This document shows positions 9,842 to 19,583 of a stretch of 64,000 bases of DNA, one piece after another. Location of the stretch: positions 1 to 64,000 of the forward strand of contig NZ_JABEQM010000013.1 of assembly GCF_014174155.1 (NCBI RefSeq), given 5' to 3'. The notes below the pieces were generated by a model that worked only from the letters and a program-made list of their open reading frames with translations, was not told the DNA's origin and made no database searches. Numbering within the stretch: the first letter of the stretch is position 1; every line of letters starts with the position of its first letter. A program made the position numbers and the translations under genes. This DNA is from Gluconacetobacter tumulisoli (GTDB taxonomy: Bacteria > Pseudomonadota > Alphaproteobacteria > Acetobacterales > Acetobacteraceae).

Positions 9842-9854
9842 ACGTAATTTACGT
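9842..9854. promoter_or_regulatory. Palindrome ACGTAA-T-TTACGT
   Basis: A perfect 6+6 palindrome around one base, in the AT-rich divergent region, about 130 bases before the OPT gene. It is a candidate operator; no regulator gene is adjacent. Confidence 0.3.
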
Positions 9855-9984
9855 GCTGCGGTTCCCCGCGCGCCGCGCCGACCGGCCGTCCGGCATGGAA
9901 ACCGTCATATCCGGGGCCGGAATGACGACCGCTGACCGATGCCGAACGATGGTCTAGGGTAGCGGCGAACGATACGGCGACATC

Positions 9985-11958
9985 ATGACGAATATGACAT
10001 CCACCTCTCTCCCCATCTCCACGTCCCAGCGGGAAATGACGATCCGGGGCTTGATTCTCGGCGCCCTCATCACGGTGGTCTTCACGGCTTCGAATATCTA
10101 TCTGGGCCTGAAGATCGGCCTGACGGTCGCATCCTCGATTCCGGCGGCGGTGATCTCGATGTCCGTCCTGCGCATGATGGGCGGCGCGACGATCCTGGAA
10201 AACAATCTGGTCCAGACCCAGGCATCTGCGGCGGGCACGCTGTCCTGCGTGTTCATCTCGTTCCCCTGCCTGGTCATGATCGGCTACTGGCAGCATTTCC
10301 CGTATCTCGAGACAATGCTGCTCTCGATGGTCGGGGGAATGACGGGCGTCCTGTTCACGGTCCCGCTGCGCCGCGCGATGGTGACGCACAGTTCCCTGCC
10401 CTACCCCGAAGGCGTGGCGGCGGCCGAAATTCTCAAGGCCGGGTCCGAGACCGGCGATCCCGACAGCCTGAAGGCGCTTCTGACCGGCGGCCTGATGTCG
10501 GCGGTGGTGACGCTGGCCACCGACGGGCTGCGCCTGCTGGCCGACGGGGCCGCCATGACGGCGACATGGGGCGGCGCGGTCTTCCGCGCCTCGACCGGCT
10601 TTTCGCTGGCACTGCTGGGCGCGGGCTATCTGGTCGGCATCGCCGGCGGCATCGCCATGCTGCTGGGCGCAGTGATCGCCTGGGGTGTGGCCGTCCCGAT
10701 CCTCAGCACCATCCTGCCCAACCCGTCCCACCTGGCGCCGGCGGATTTCGCCACCGCGCTGTGGGCGCAGAAAGTCCGCTTCATGGGGGCGGGCACGATC
10801 TCGATCGCGGCCATCTGGACGTTGGCGATGCTGGCCCGCCCGGTCGCCGCCGGCATCCGCGACATGCTCCGCGCCGGCGCGACCATCGGGGACGCGGGCG
10901 ATGACCGCGACCTGGCGCCACGCACGCTGGGCCTGCTGGCGGGCGCACTGCTGCTGGTGCTGTTCGGCCTGTTCGTCGCCTTCCAGGTGCCGGCGGCAAC
11001 AAACGGCCACGCCATCATCACGGCAGCGCTGGCCGCCGTCGCATTCTGTGCGCTGTTCGGCTTCCTGGTGGCAGCCGCCTGCGGCTACATGGCGGGGATC
11101 GTCGGGTCGTCCTCATCGCCGCTGTCGGGCATCGCCATCATCGCGACGGTCATGATCGCCTCGTTCCTGCTGCTGCTGGAAGGGCTGGGCCTGCTGCCCG
11201 CCGAAATGTCGGCGAATGGCCACCACCTGGCCATCGCCTTCGCCCTGTTCCTGCTGTCGGCGATCGTCGCGTCGACGGCGATTTCCAACGACAATCTGCA
11301 GGACCTGAAGACCGGCCAACTGGTCGGCGCATCCCCATGGCGGCAGCAGGCCGCCCTGCTGGTCGGCTGCGCCAGCGGCGCGATCGTCATCCCGCCGGTG
11401 CTGGAACTGCTGTACCAGGCCTATGGCTTCGTCGGCGCGATGCCGCGCCCGGGCATGGATGCCAGCCACGCCCTCGCCGCGCCGCAGCCCGCGCTGCTGG
11501 TGACGCTCACGACCGGCATCTTCCTGCACCAGCTCGACTGGACGATGATCCTGCTGGGGGTCGGGCTGGGCGCGGTCCTGATCGCGACGGACCTGCTGCT
11601 GCGCCGACGCGGGGGCGCCCTGCCGCCGCTGGCGGTCGGCATCGGCCTGTACCTGCCCCCCGCCGTCAGTGTGACGCTGGCGATCGGCGCCGTGCTGGGG
11701 TGGGCCTGTACCCGACGCGCGACGCAAGGCGGCCGCAGCGCCCATGCCGAGACCGGAACCGGCACCATGCTGGCCTCCGGCTTCATCGTCGGCGAAAGCC
11801 TGACCGGCGTTCTGCTGGCCGCGATCGCCGGGGCGACGGGACGGGACGACACGCTGTCCGTCCTGCCGGCGGAGGCCGGCATGGTGCCCGGGCTGCTGGG
11901 CTTCGGGGTATTCGTCGCCATATGCATCTGGTTCGGCCGCAGCATACGGCGCGGGTGA
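9985..11958 (+). CDS. OPT family oligopeptide/metal-chelate transporter
   Basis: A 657-residue inner-membrane protein with about 14-16 hydrophobic segments. The N-terminal [18 protein letters not shown] followed by [22 protein letters not shown] is the hallmark of bacterial OPT proteins, as is [15 protein letters not shown]. The family moves small peptides or metal-siderophore complexes with protons. An ATG three codons downstream is an alternative start; neither has a strong ribosome binding site. The luciferase-like gene follows 41 bases later and may be co-transcribed. Confidence 0.93.
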   Translation: MTNMTSTSLPISTSQREMTIRGLILGALITVVFTASNIYLGLKIGLTVASSIPAAVISMSVLRMMGGATILENNLVQTQASAAGTLSCVFISFPCLVMIGYWQHFPYLETMLLSMVGGMTGVLFTVPLRRAMVTHSSLPYPEGVAAAEILKAGSETGDPDSLKALLTGGLMSAVVTLATDGLRLLADGAAMTATWGGAVFRASTGFSLALLGAGYLVGIAGGIAMLLGAVIAWGVAVPILSTILPNPSHLAPADFATALWAQKVRFMGAGTISIAAIWTLAMLARPVAAGIRDMLRAGATIGDAGDDRDLAPRTLGLLAGALLLVLFGLFVAFQVPAATNGHAIITAALAAVAFCALFGFLVAAACGYMAGIVGSSSSPLSGIAIIATVMIASFLLLLEGLGLLPAEMSANGHHLAIAFALFLLSAIVASTAISNDNLQDLKTGQLVGASPWRQQAALLVGCASGAIVIPPVLELLYQAYGFVGAMPRPGMDASHALAAPQPALLVTLTTGIFLHQLDWTMILLGVGLGAVLIATDLLLRRRGGALPPLAVGIGLYLPPAVSVTLAIGAVLGWACTRRATQGGRSAHAETGTGTMLASGFIVGESLTGVLLAAIAGATGRDDTLSVLPAEAGMVPGLLGFGVFVAICIWFGRSIRRG

Positions 11959-11999
11959 TCGTTCAAGAACTGCATGGAAACTGGCAAAGGACTGATCCG

Positions 12000-12983
12000 G
12001 TGATTCCCTTCTCGGTGCTCGACCTGTCGCTTATCGTCCGGGGCAGCGACGCCGCCACGGCGTTCCGCAACAGCCTGGCCTTGGCCCGGCATGCCGAATC
12101 CCTGGGCTTCAACCGCTACTGGGTGGCGGAACATCATTCCATGCCGGCCATCGCCTCGGCCGCGACGGCGGTCCTGATCGGGCATCTTGCGGCGGGGACG
12201 CGCACCATCCGGGTGGGTTCGGGCGGGATCATGCTGCCGAACCATGCGCCGCTGGCGATCGCCGAGCAGTTCGGCACGCTGGAAAGCCTGTTCCCCGGCC
12301 GCATCGACCTGGGCCTGGGCCGCGCCCCGGGATCGGACCAGGAAACCATGCGCGCCCTGCGCCGCGATCCGGCCAGCGCCGACCGCTTCCCGCAGGACGT
12401 GGTCGAGCTGCTGCATTATTTCGATCCGCCCTCACCCGGCCAGCGGGTGCGGGCCATCCCGGGCGCCGGGCTGGATATTCCGGTGTGGCTACTGGGGTCT
12501 TCCCTGTTCTCGGCGCACCTGGCGGCGTCGCTGGGCCTGCCCTTCGCCTTCGCCTCGCATTTCGCGCCCGACCAGATGGAGGACGCGGTGGCCCTGTATC
12601 GCCACCGCTTCACCCCGTCCCGGCATCTCGACGCGCCTTACGTCATGCTGGGGCTGAACGTCGTGGCGGCCGACAGCGACGATGCGGCGCGCCTGCTGTT
12701 CACCTCGCACCAGCAGCAATTCGTGGCCCTGCGCCGGGGCATGCCCGGGCAGTTTCCACCCCCCGTCGCCTCGACCGACGGGTTGTGGACACCGGCGGAA
12801 CAGGCGGGGATCGACCGGGCGCTGGCATGTTCCGTGGTCGGGGGACCTGCTGCCACGCGGGCGGGCATCCATGCCTTCATCGCACGGCACCGCCCGGACG
12901 AACTGATGATCGTCGGCGCCATCCACGACCACACGGCGCGCCTGCGGTCGTTCGGGATCGCGGCCGCCGCGCGACAGGACTAA
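12000..12983 (+). CDS. Luciferase-like (LLM class) flavin-dependent monooxygenase
   Basis: A 327-residue TIM-barrel FMN-dependent oxidoreductase. It has the N-terminal FSVLDLSLI strand, the [11 protein letters not shown] segment, [15 protein letters not shown], and [12 protein letters not shown], all typical of the alkanal-monooxygenase-like subgroup. A GTG start is chosen, preceded by AAAGGA at workable spacing; no ATG in frame is better. The substrate is unknown. The position directly after an OPT transporter may be chance or an operon. Confidence 0.88.
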   Translation: MIPFSVLDLSLIVRGSDAATAFRNSLALARHAESLGFNRYWVAEHHSMPAIASAATAVLIGHLAAGTRTIRVGSGGIMLPNHAPLAIAEQFGTLESLFPGRIDLGLGRAPGSDQETMRALRRDPASADRFPQDVVELLHYFDPPSPGQRVRAIPGAGLDIPVWLLGSSLFSAHLAASLGLPFAFASHFAPDQMEDAVALYRHRFTPSRHLDAPYVMLGLNVVAADSDDAARLLFTSHQQQFVALRRGMPGQFPPPVASTDGLWTPAEQAGIDRALACSVVGGPAATRAGIHAFIARHRPDELMIVGAIHDHTARLRSFGIAAAARQD

Positions 12984-13040
12984 ACGCCCGGGTCAAAGAC
13001 GATGATGGACGGCCCGACCCGGCGATGCGATGATCGGGCC

Positions 13041-14717
13041 ATGCCCATCCAGTTCAAAGACCTCGATTTCCCGTCGCCCACGGCCGACAGCCTCGCCGCC
13101 GCCTTCGACCGCGTCACGGCGTTGCTGGACGGCGGCAGGCGGGACGATGCCCTGTCCCTGTTCGATACCGAACGCCGCGCCTACGACAGTTGGGCGTCGC
13201 TGGTCGCGCTGCGGTTCGCGCAGGATACGACGGACCCCAGGGCGAAGGCCGACCGGGACCTGGCCGACAGCCTGACGCCCCTCGTTACCGGGCACGAGGT
13301 CGCGATCAAGCGCCGACTGCTGGACGATCCCGACCGGGCGGGCCTGACGACGGCCATCGGCACCCATGCCGTGCAACTTTGGGAAACCGACATCACGACC
13401 TTCGACCCGCGCATCCGCGACGCGCTGGAGGAAGAAGCCCGGCTGGGCGGTGAATACACCGCCCTTCTGGCCTCCGCCCGGGTGACCGTAGCGGGACAGA
13501 CCGTCAACCTGTCGGGGCTGGCGCCGTTCGCCGAAAGCCTGGACCGTGCCACCCGGCACGAGGCCGAACAGGCGCGCTGGACGTTCTTTGCCGAGCACGG
13601 GGCGAAGCTCGATTCGCTGTACGACCGGCTGGTCCAGGTCCGCCACGGCATGGCCAGGACGCTGGGCTATGACAGCTATACCCCGCTGGGCTACCGGCGG
13701 ATGCGCCGGGTCGATTACGGCCCGGCCGAAGTCGCCCGCTTCCGCGACGACGTGCTGAACCATGTCGTGCCGCTGGTACAGGCGATCCTGGAAAACCGGC
13801 GCCTGACCATGAACTGGGACCGGCTGCGGGCCTGGGACGAACCGCTGATCGACCCGCTGGGCAACCCCAGACCCGTCGGCGATCACGACCTGCTGGTCGC
13901 GCGCGCGCAAACCATGTTCGACCGGCTGGGCGGCGATCTGGGGAACTTTTACCGCCAGATGGTCGAGGGCGGGTTCCTTGACCTCCGCAATCGGGAGGGC
14001 AAGGCCGGCGGCGGATTCTGCACCGCGTTCCCCAGCGTCGGCATGCCGTTCATCTTCGCCAATTTCAACGGCACGCAGCACGACATCAACGTCTTCACCC
14101 ACGAAATGGGGCATGCCTACCAGAACTGGAAAAGCCGGGACCTCCCGGGCATCGACCTGCTCTGGCCGACGATGGACGCGGCCGAGATCAATTCGATGGC
14201 GCTGGAATTCCTGACCTGGCCGCAGATGGACCTGATGGTCGAGGACGGGCTGGCGGACCGCTTCCGCCGCATGCACCTGATCGGCTCACTGTCCTTCCTG
14301 CCCTATGGGGCCTGCGTCGATCACTTCCAGCATGAAGTCTATGCCCGTCCGGACATGACGCCGGACGAACGGCACGCGACCTGGCAGCGGCTGGAAAAGC
14401 TCTATCTGCCCTGGCGGGATTACGGCGACCTCGCCTGGCCGTCCAAGGGTGGACGGTGGCAGGCGCAGGGCCATATCTACCGGTCACCCTTCTATTACAT
14501 CGACTATACCCTGGCCCTGTGCTGCGCGATGCAGTTCTGGCTGCACAGCCGCACCGACCACGCGGGGGCGATGGCGGTCTATACCGACCTGTGCTCGCTG
14601 GGCGGGTCGCAGCCTTTCACCGGTCTGGTCGCCGCCGCCGGCCTGGACAGCCCCTTCGAACCGGGCACCCTTGCCGACATCGTGCAGGAAGCCGAGCGCG
14701 TCCTGCAGATGCGCTGA
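13041..14717 (+). CDS. M3 family oligoendopeptidase/metallopeptidase
   Basis: A 558-residue cytosolic zinc peptidase. The catalytic HExxH motif is HEMGHAYQ, with the downstream glutamate in AAEINSMALEFL, as in PepF-like M3 enzymes. The segment PSVGMPFIFANFNGTQHDINVF is a conserved lead-in to the active site. It cleaves short peptides internally (family knowledge). The ATG at 13041 is chosen by family alignment; an in-frame ATG pair at 13002 would add 13 residues. No signal peptide is seen. Confidence 0.9.
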   Translation: MPIQFKDLDFPSPTADSLAAAFDRVTALLDGGRRDDALSLFDTERRAYDSWASLVALRFAQDTTDPRAKADRDLADSLTPLVTGHEVAIKRRLLDDPDRAGLTTAIGTHAVQLWETDITTFDPRIRDALEEEARLGGEYTALLASARVTVAGQTVNLSGLAPFAESLDRATRHEAEQARWTFFAEHGAKLDSLYDRLVQVRHGMARTLGYDSYTPLGYRRMRRVDYGPAEVARFRDDVLNHVVPLVQAILENRRLTMNWDRLRAWDEPLIDPLGNPRPVGDHDLLVARAQTMFDRLGGDLGNFYRQMVEGGFLDLRNREGKAGGGFCTAFPSVGMPFIFANFNGTQHDINVFTHEMGHAYQNWKSRDLPGIDLLWPTMDAAEINSMALEFLTWPQMDLMVEDGLADRFRRMHLIGSLSFLPYGACVDHFQHEVYARPDMTPDERHATWQRLEKLYLPWRDYGDLAWPSKGGRWQAQGHIYRSPFYYIDYTLALCCAMQFWLHSRTDHAGAMAVYTDLCSLGGSQPFTGLVAAAGLDSPFEPGTLADIVQEAERVLQMR

Positions 14718-14724
14718 CATCCCG

Positions 14725-14754
14725 TCACGGTCCCTGAGATCACGGTCTCTGAGA
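14725..14754. repeat. Two tandem 15-base repeats
   Basis: TCACGGTCCCTGAGA is followed directly by TCACGGTCTCTGAGA, one mismatch apart, eight bases after the peptidase stop codon. Its function is unknown; it could be slippage debris. Confidence 0.5.
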
Positions 14755-14764
14755 CACTGATTTA

Positions 14765-14870
14765 AAATTCGTTCTGTCGAGTGAAAGTGCCGCATAGCGC
14801 GGCGCGCGCATTGATGATCGAGAGCACCATGGCGCAGGAAAAACGCGTCGCATCACCAATGGACGAATTT
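14765..14870. repeat. Possible small element bounded by 8-base inverted repeats
   Basis: AAATTCGT at 14765-14772 and ACGAATTT at 14863-14870 bound a 106-base stretch between two convergent genes. The minus strand is open across it, with no coding signature. The arrangement resembles a miniature inverted-repeat element or an IS remnant, but eight bases is short and no target duplication was identified. Confidence 0.25.
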
Positions 14871-14880
14871 AGACTCGTCT

Positions 14881-15393
14881 CTAACGCGCGTTCCACGCCG
14901 CCAGCAGGTCCACCACCGCCTGCGACGACATGTGCCGCGCGTCGCCCAGCGCCAGCGTCCCGTCGGGGTTCAGCAACCGGCCCTGCGGCGTGATGATCAG
15001 GACCGTCGGCACCGCCTTGATGGTCACCCCATAGCGCTGCGCGATATCCAGGTTGGTGTTGATACGCCCGACATTGACCGTCACCTCGACGAAATGCGCA
15101 TCGATCCACGGCGCGACCTGCGGCAGGCGCAGCACGCCGGCCATCAGGCGGCAGTCCGGGCACCAGTTCCCCCCGAAATCCAGCAGCACGTTCTTCCCGC
15201 TGGCCTGTGCGGCGCGAAAGGCGGCGGCGACCTGCGCCGGGGCATCGGCGGGCGAGCCATATGGGGCGGGAACGGCGGTGGGCATTGCCTGCCCCACCTG
15301 CGGCACCGGATTCGACGGCACGGCGGCCTGGGCCGGCACGGCCGTCACGATACCCAGCAGGGCGGACAGGGGCAGGAGGCGACGAAGGGACAT
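14881..15393 (-). CDS. Exported thioredoxin-like protein
   Basis: A 170-residue protein with a Sec signal peptide (RRLLPLSALLGIVTAVPAQA). The thioredoxin fold has active site WCPDC (C78, C81) in the strand LLDFGGNWCPDC, then the cis-proline segment KAVPTVLIITPQG. It is predicted to act as a periplasmic thiol oxidoreductase. The TlpA/DsbE-like active-site sequence suggests a reductive role, but that is inference. The chosen ATG gives a clean signal peptide; the ribosome binding site is weak. It is convergent with the M3 peptidase. Confidence 0.87.
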   Translation of the reverse strand: MSLRRLLPLSALLGIVTAVPAQAAVPSNPVPQVGQAMPTAVPAPYGSPADAPAQVAAAFRAAQASGKNVLLDFGGNWCPDCRLMAGVLRLPQVAPWIDAHFVEVTVNVGRINTNLDIAQRYGVTIKAVPTVLIITPQGRLLNPDGTLALGDARHMSSQAVVDLLAAWNAR

Positions 15394-15545
15394 GGTGGTG
15401 ACAATCCGATGACAGAAGAAAATGACGGGATGAACGAGGCATAATGTCGCGTTAACATGGACCCCACGCAAGCTGCGCCATACAGGCCGCGGTCCATCCC
15501 CACCGCGCCAAGCGCGCGCCATGCAATTCAAGGATTCGCCCCCGC

Positions 15546-15845
15546 ATGACAATGGCGCCACAGCCCAGCGTCGCCCGCACCCTGATCAAGACCCTGGCCC
15601 TCGTCAGCGTGACGGCGGCCCTGATGGCCAGCCTGCGTTTCAGTGCCGTCGTGGCCGGCTGGGTCGACCGGGTTGCCGGAACACGGCTGTGGAGCAGCCT
15701 GTACCGCCTGGCCGGGGCGTCGGACGCGCTGTCGCGCGAACGCATGATCATGGCCGGTGTCACCGTCACATGCTTCGTCCTGGCGCTGCCGATCGTCCAG
15801 GCCGGCGAATGGTGCGTGGAGCGCGTGCGGGGCCGCCGCGGCTGA
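15546..15845 (+). CDS. Small membrane protein of unknown function
   Basis: A 99-residue protein with two hydrophobic segments (about 15-37 and 67-85) separated by a polar stretch RVAGTRLWSSLYRLAGASDALSRE, and a basic C-terminus. No family was recognised. It is divergent from the thioredoxin-like gene and convergent with the methyltransferase gene. Confidence 0.55.
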   Translation: MTMAPQPSVARTLIKTLALVSVTAALMASLRFSAVVAGWVDRVAGTRLWSSLYRLAGASDALSRERMIMAGVTVTCFVLALPIVQAGEWCVERVRGRRG

Positions 15846-15865
15846 CGCGGATCACGTCCGGCCGG

Positions 15866-16861
15866 TCAGTCCGGTCGCGGGATAGTCCGGCCCGGATCGC
15901 GATCCCAGAAGAACGTCAGCTCGTGCTTGTTGTGCCACAGATGCTGCACGCGGCCGCCCGGGATTGCCGCGAATGCCTCGGCGGTCTCGTGGTCGGTCCC
16001 ACCCTGGAACTTGATGGTCATCACGATGCGGCGGGCGGTCCCGGCCGCCACCCATCGCCGCGCCAGCGCCAGCAGGCGCGGCGGATAGGCGATGATATCG
16101 GAAAACATCCAGTCCACCGGTCCCATATCGGCCGGATTGATCCCGAACGCACTGTCCCGCCGGGCCGCCACCCCCGGCATCGCGGCGACACGGGGGTCGA
16201 GGTCGGCGCGATCCACCGCCGTGACCCCTGCCCCGCATTGGGCGATCGCCCACGTCCAGCCGCCGGGTGACGCGCCCAGATCGACACAGGTCTCACCCGC
16301 GCTCGGCCAGACGCCCAGCCGGGCGCAGGCCTCCCACAGCTTCAGATAGGCCCGCGACGGCGGACCGACCCGGTCCTCGACGAACTGAACCGCGCCATTG
16401 ACGAAGGGCGACGTCTTGCGCGTCGACAGCAGCATCATGTCGGGGGCGAGCAATGTCCACGCCCCCAGATGCCCCGTGGGTGCCGCCCCCGGGAACACCA
16501 GCGGCCGCGCGCGAACCGGCGGCAGGCGCGCCTCGATCAGCGCGGCGCGGCGATGATGACCCACCGCATGGCAGGCCCAGTTCCGCTGGCGCGCCCGCAG
16601 CAGCGCGGCGGCAGCACCGATCGAGGGCACCGGATGCAGTTCGGGGGCCAGCCAGGTGTCCAGTGCCCACGCGGCCTCGACCGGCGGGGCCGACGACAGC
16701 GCCAGCCGTCCATGCCAGCCCATGGGTTCGACACCCTTGCGACGCAATTCCTCGGTCAGGGGGTCTTCGAATCCTTCTGCGGCCAGATAGGCCGCGCGGA
16801 CGGGATGCGGCAGCGCGGGCGGCGGTGCGACCGGCTGATCCGATGAGGATGTCGTCATCAT
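15866..16861 (-). CDS. RlmM/FtsJ-like SAM-dependent rRNA 2'-O-methyltransferase
   Basis: A 331-residue protein with an N-terminal THUMP-like or substrate-recognition half and a C-terminal Rossmann methyltransferase domain. The SAM motif is DLGASPGGWTW. The K-D-K-E tetrad of 2'-O-methyltransferases is matched by K in STRKTSPF, D in DWMFSDI, K in VMTIKFQGG and E in HNKHELTFFW. It is related to RlmM (23S rRNA C2498), so that is the likely role, though the RNA target is inference. The ATG at 16861 lies four bases after the stop of the upstream DUF423 gene; an ATG at 16882 would overlap that gene. Confidence 0.83.
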   Translation of the reverse strand: MMTTSSSDQPVAPPPALPHPVRAAYLAAEGFEDPLTEELRRKGVEPMGWHGRLALSSAPPVEAAWALDTWLAPELHPVPSIGAAAALLRARQRNWACHAVGHHRRAALIEARLPPVRARPLVFPGAAPTGHLGAWTLLAPDMMLLSTRKTSPFVNGAVQFVEDRVGPPSRAYLKLWEACARLGVWPSAGETCVDLGASPGGWTWAIAQCGAGVTAVDRADLDPRVAAMPGVAARRDSAFGINPADMGPVDWMFSDIIAYPPRLLALARRWVAAGTARRIVMTIKFQGGTDHETAEAFAAIPGGRVQHLWHNKHELTFFWDRDPGRTIPRPD

Positions 16862-16865
16862 GCCG

Positions 16866-17273
16866 TCAGGCGCGCATCGCATCCACGGCCAGCAGCAGCC
16901 ACGCCAGCATCAGCGTACTGCCACCGGTCGGCGCCACGGGGCCGAGATGGATGCCCGTCACCCCGGTCCAGGCCACCGCCCCGCAAAACAGGATCGTCCC
17001 CACCGCGAATCCGCATCCCGACAGCAGCAGCAGGATCCGCCGTCCGCGCTGGGCCAGCAGCACGCCCACCACCAGCAGCGCCAGCGCGTGCCACATGCCC
17101 ATCTGCACGGCCTCGCGCGCCAGGGCGCGGCCGCCCGGGGCGAAGGCCGGGTCGGGCAGGTGCGCCGCCAGCGCGCCACCGGCCACCGACAGCAACCCCG
17201 CCAGGCCGCCGACGATCTGGAAGGACCGGGCGGACCGGGGCGGGGAAAATGGAAAAACAGGCAGGACCGTCAT
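16866..17273 (-). CDS. DUF423 family membrane protein
   Basis: A 135-residue inner-membrane protein with about four hydrophobic segments. The N-terminal GGLAGLLSVAGGALAAHLP motif and the late VAPTGGSTLMLAWLLLA are typical of DUF423. The biochemical role is unknown. It is probably co-transcribed with the methyltransferase gene four bases downstream, and divergent from the iminopeptidase gene. Confidence 0.85.
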   Translation of the reverse strand: MTVLPVFPFSPPRSARSFQIVGGLAGLLSVAGGALAAHLPDPAFAPGGRALAREAVQMGMWHALALLVVGVLLAQRGRRILLLLSGCGFAVGTILFCGAVAWTGVTGIHLGPVAPTGGSTLMLAWLLLAVDAMRA

Positions 17274-17321
17274 GATGTGGCGGAGTGTAGCCGCACCGCC
17301 CGGTTGACGTATAGTCGCCCC

Positions 17322-18269
17322 ATGCCACGCCATGACCTGTTCCCCGACATCGCGCCATACGAAAGCGGATACATGTCCGTCGCCGACGGACATGAATTGT
17401 ACTGGGAACAGGCAGGCAACCCCCGGGGCCGGACCGTGCTGTTCCTGCATGGCGGCCCGGGGGCCGGGGCCGGGGCCGTGCATAGGCGCTTCTTCGACCC
17501 CGCCCACTGGCGCGTCATCCTGTTCGACCAGCGCGGCGCGGGGCGGTCGCGCCCCCATGCGTCGGTCACGTCCAACACGACGCCCCATCTGGTGGGTGAT
17601 ATCGAAACCCTGCGCCGCTTCCTGGGAATCGACGACTGGATATTGTTCGGCGGCTCATGGGGATCGACCCTGGCCCTGATGTACGCGCAGACCTACCCGG
17701 AACGGGTGCGGGGAATGGTGCTGCGCGGGATCTTCCTGGGACGCCCGCAGGAACTCGACTGGTTCTTTCATGGGCTGGCCAACGTCTTCCCCGACGCGCA
17801 CGACGCCTTCCTGTCGCATCTGCCGGTCCATGACCGGCACGATCCGCTGGCCGCCTATGCGCGGCTGCTGTTCGATCCGGACCCGGGCATCCATCTGCCG
17901 GCGGCGCGGGCCTGGTCGGCGTACGAGGGCACATGTTCCACCCTGATCCCCGCACCCGCCGCCGTCGCGGGATTCGCCCATGACCGCGCCGTCATCGGCC
18001 TGGCCCGGATCGAAGCCCATTATTTCCGCCATGGCCTGTTCCTGCCGCCCGATGGCCTGCTGGGGGGCATGCCGCGGATCGCCCATATTCCCGGCCGGAT
18101 CATCCAGGGACGGTACGACATGGTCTGCCCCAGCCAGTCGGCGTGGGACCTGGCGCGCCACTGGCCGCAGGCCACACTCGCGATGGTGCCAGATGCGGGC
18201 CACTCTGCCCTGGAACCCGGCATCCGCCGCCGCCTGGTCGCCTGCGTCGAGGATCTGCGGGACACGTGA
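17322..18269 (+). CDS. pip: Proline iminopeptidase
   Basis: Removes N-terminal proline from peptides; an alpha/beta-hydrolase of peptidase family S33. The oxyanion segment HGGPG, the DQRGAGRS motif, the nucleophile elbow GGSWGS (S112), the acid in GRYDMVCP and the histidine in DAGHSALEPG are all present. The length of 315 residues is standard. There is no signal peptide, so it is cytosolic. It starts 48 bases from the divergent DUF423 gene. Confidence 0.95.
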   Translation: MPRHDLFPDIAPYESGYMSVADGHELYWEQAGNPRGRTVLFLHGGPGAGAGAVHRRFFDPAHWRVILFDQRGAGRSRPHASVTSNTTPHLVGDIETLRRFLGIDDWILFGGSWGSTLALMYAQTYPERVRGMVLRGIFLGRPQELDWFFHGLANVFPDAHDAFLSHLPVHDRHDPLAAYARLLFDPDPGIHLPAARAWSAYEGTCSTLIPAPAAVAGFAHDRAVIGLARIEAHYFRHGLFLPPDGLLGGMPRIAHIPGRIIQGRYDMVCPSQSAWDLARHWPQATLAMVPDAGHSALEPGIRRRLVACVEDLRDT

Positions 18270-18386
18270 CGACGGCCCTGCCGGCCCACAGATTGCCGGA
18301 CCCGGCAAAACCGGTCATGCTCCGGAACGTTCGGTGTCGGTTCATCCACCCCCCGTCATCGGGCCTTTCTGACTGGAATTGCGTTC

Positions 18387-18956
18387 ATGAAGACATACGC
18401 ACGCTGGCTGTTCGCGGCCTCGATCCTGCCCCTGGCCGCCTGCGCCGGGGCGCCGAAGGCCCCGCCCGCGCCCCCTCCGCCGCCGCCCTTTGCCGAGGCC
18501 GACGCCACGTTCGTCGAAAAGGCATCCGTCGCGAACACATTCGAAATCGCGACCGCCCGCCTGGCGGATACCCGGTCGCACAATGCGAAGGTCAAGGCAT
18601 TCGCAGCCCAGATGGTATCCGACCATAGCGCCAACCAGGACAAGCTGGGCGCCATCGCCACGCAGCACGGCGTGACCTTGCCGACCGACCTCAGCACCGA
18701 CGAGGAAAAGACCGTCGACGACCTGAAGGCTGAAACCGGACGCAAGTTCGACCGCGATTTCCTGGCGGTGCAGGTGCAGGGCCATACCGACGCCCTCTCC
18801 CTGTTCCAGGCCGAGGCCCAGAATACCACGGATGCCGACCTGAAATCCTATGCGACCGACACCGCGACGACCGTGCAATCCCACCTGGACATGGCCAGGA
18901 GCCTGAGCACCCCGACCCATGCGCGTCACGGCCGGTACCATCATCATCACCACTGA
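18387..18956 (+). CDS. DUF4142 lipoprotein with natural polyhistidine C-terminus
   Basis: A 189-residue protein. The signal peptide ends in lipobox LAAC (C19), followed by a Pro-rich linker APPPPPP. The rest is helical and matches DUF4142 (ferritin-like four-helix) features: FVEKASVANTFEIATARLA, FAAQMVSDHSANQDKL and FLAVQVQGHTDALSLF. The protein ends in RYHHHHH. The codons are a CAT/CAC mix before a normal stop in ordinary chromosomal context, so it is not a cloning tag. The His tail may bind metal in the periplasm. Confidence 0.85.
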   Translation: MKTYARWLFAASILPLAACAGAPKAPPAPPPPPPFAEADATFVEKASVANTFEIATARLADTRSHNAKVKAFAAQMVSDHSANQDKLGAIATQHGVTLPTDLSTDEEKTVDDLKAETGRKFDRDFLAVQVQGHTDALSLFQAEAQNTTDADLKSYATDTATTVQSHLDMARSLSTPTHARHGRYHHHHH

Positions 18957-19010
18957 CGGCGCTACTCCCGCCGCGTAATTCATAACAGAACGGACGACGA
19001 ACGACATATC

Positions 19011-19583
19011 ATGGCTATCAGGATCGACCGGATCGTCACGCGCGGCGGCGACGGCGGACAGACATCGCTGGGCGACGGCACGCGCGTCGACAAGACCTGC
19101 CCCCGCATCGAAGCCCTGGGGGTGGTCGACGAGGCCAACGCGGCGATCGGCGTCCTGCGCCTGCACGTCTGTCCGCCGTCGCCTGACGCCGCGTGCCTGG
19201 CGCGCGTGCAGTCCCTTCTGTTCGATATCGGCGGGGTGCTGTGCGTTCCCGAACCGGGCGATCCGAGCGCGGAGACCGACATCTTCCGGGGCGGGGACGA
19301 CGCCGTCGCCGCCCTGGAGGACGCAACCGAACGCCTGCGCGCCCACCAGGAACCGCTGCGCAGCTTCGTACTGCCCGCCGGCAGCGCGGGGGCAGCCCAT
19401 GCCCACCTGGCCCGGACCGTGGTCCGCCGCGCCGAACGCCGGGTCCTGACGCTGCGGCGCGAGGCCGCGGTCAGCCCCTCGGTCCTGCGTTGCCTGAACC
19501 GGCTGTCCGACTATCTGTTCGTCCTGGCGCGTCACCTGAACGATGACGGTCGGCAGGACGTCTTGTGGGAACCGGGCCGCTAG
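19011..19583 (+). CDS. PduO-type cob(I)alamin adenosyltransferase
   Basis: Transfers the adenosyl group of ATP to cob(I)alamin to make coenzyme B12. The N-terminal ATP site is TRGGDGGQTSLGDGTRVDK, followed by ALGVVDEANAAIG. The later block TVVRRAERRV and LNRLSDYLFVLAR carry the conserved Arg, Glu and Asp. The length of 190 residues is typical of the PduO/MMAB family. No cobalamin biosynthesis genes lie in the window. Confidence 0.95.
   Translation: MAIRIDRIVTRGGDGGQTSLGDGTRVDKTCPRIEALGVVDEANAAIGVLRLHVCPPSPDAACLARVQSLLFDIGGVLCVPEPGDPSAETDIFRGGDDAVAALEDATERLRAHQEPLRSFVLPAGSAGAAHAHLARTVVRRAERRVLTLRREAAVSPSVLRCLNRLSDYLFVLARHLNDDGRQDVLWEPGR

Larger units (their letters stand above)
9669..9984. 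other. Divergent intergenic region between porin and OPT transporter genes
   Basis: About 316 bases without a gene. The middle (roughly 9735-9855) is much richer in A/T than its surroundings and holds two inverted repeats listed separately. It must contain the promoters of both divergent genes. No terminator or small gene was seen. Confidence 0.7.

Noticed and set aside
18942-18953. Run of five histidine codons as a possible cloning tag
   Set aside because: The gene lies in normal chromosomal context between two unrelated genes, with mixed His codons and no vector-like sequence.
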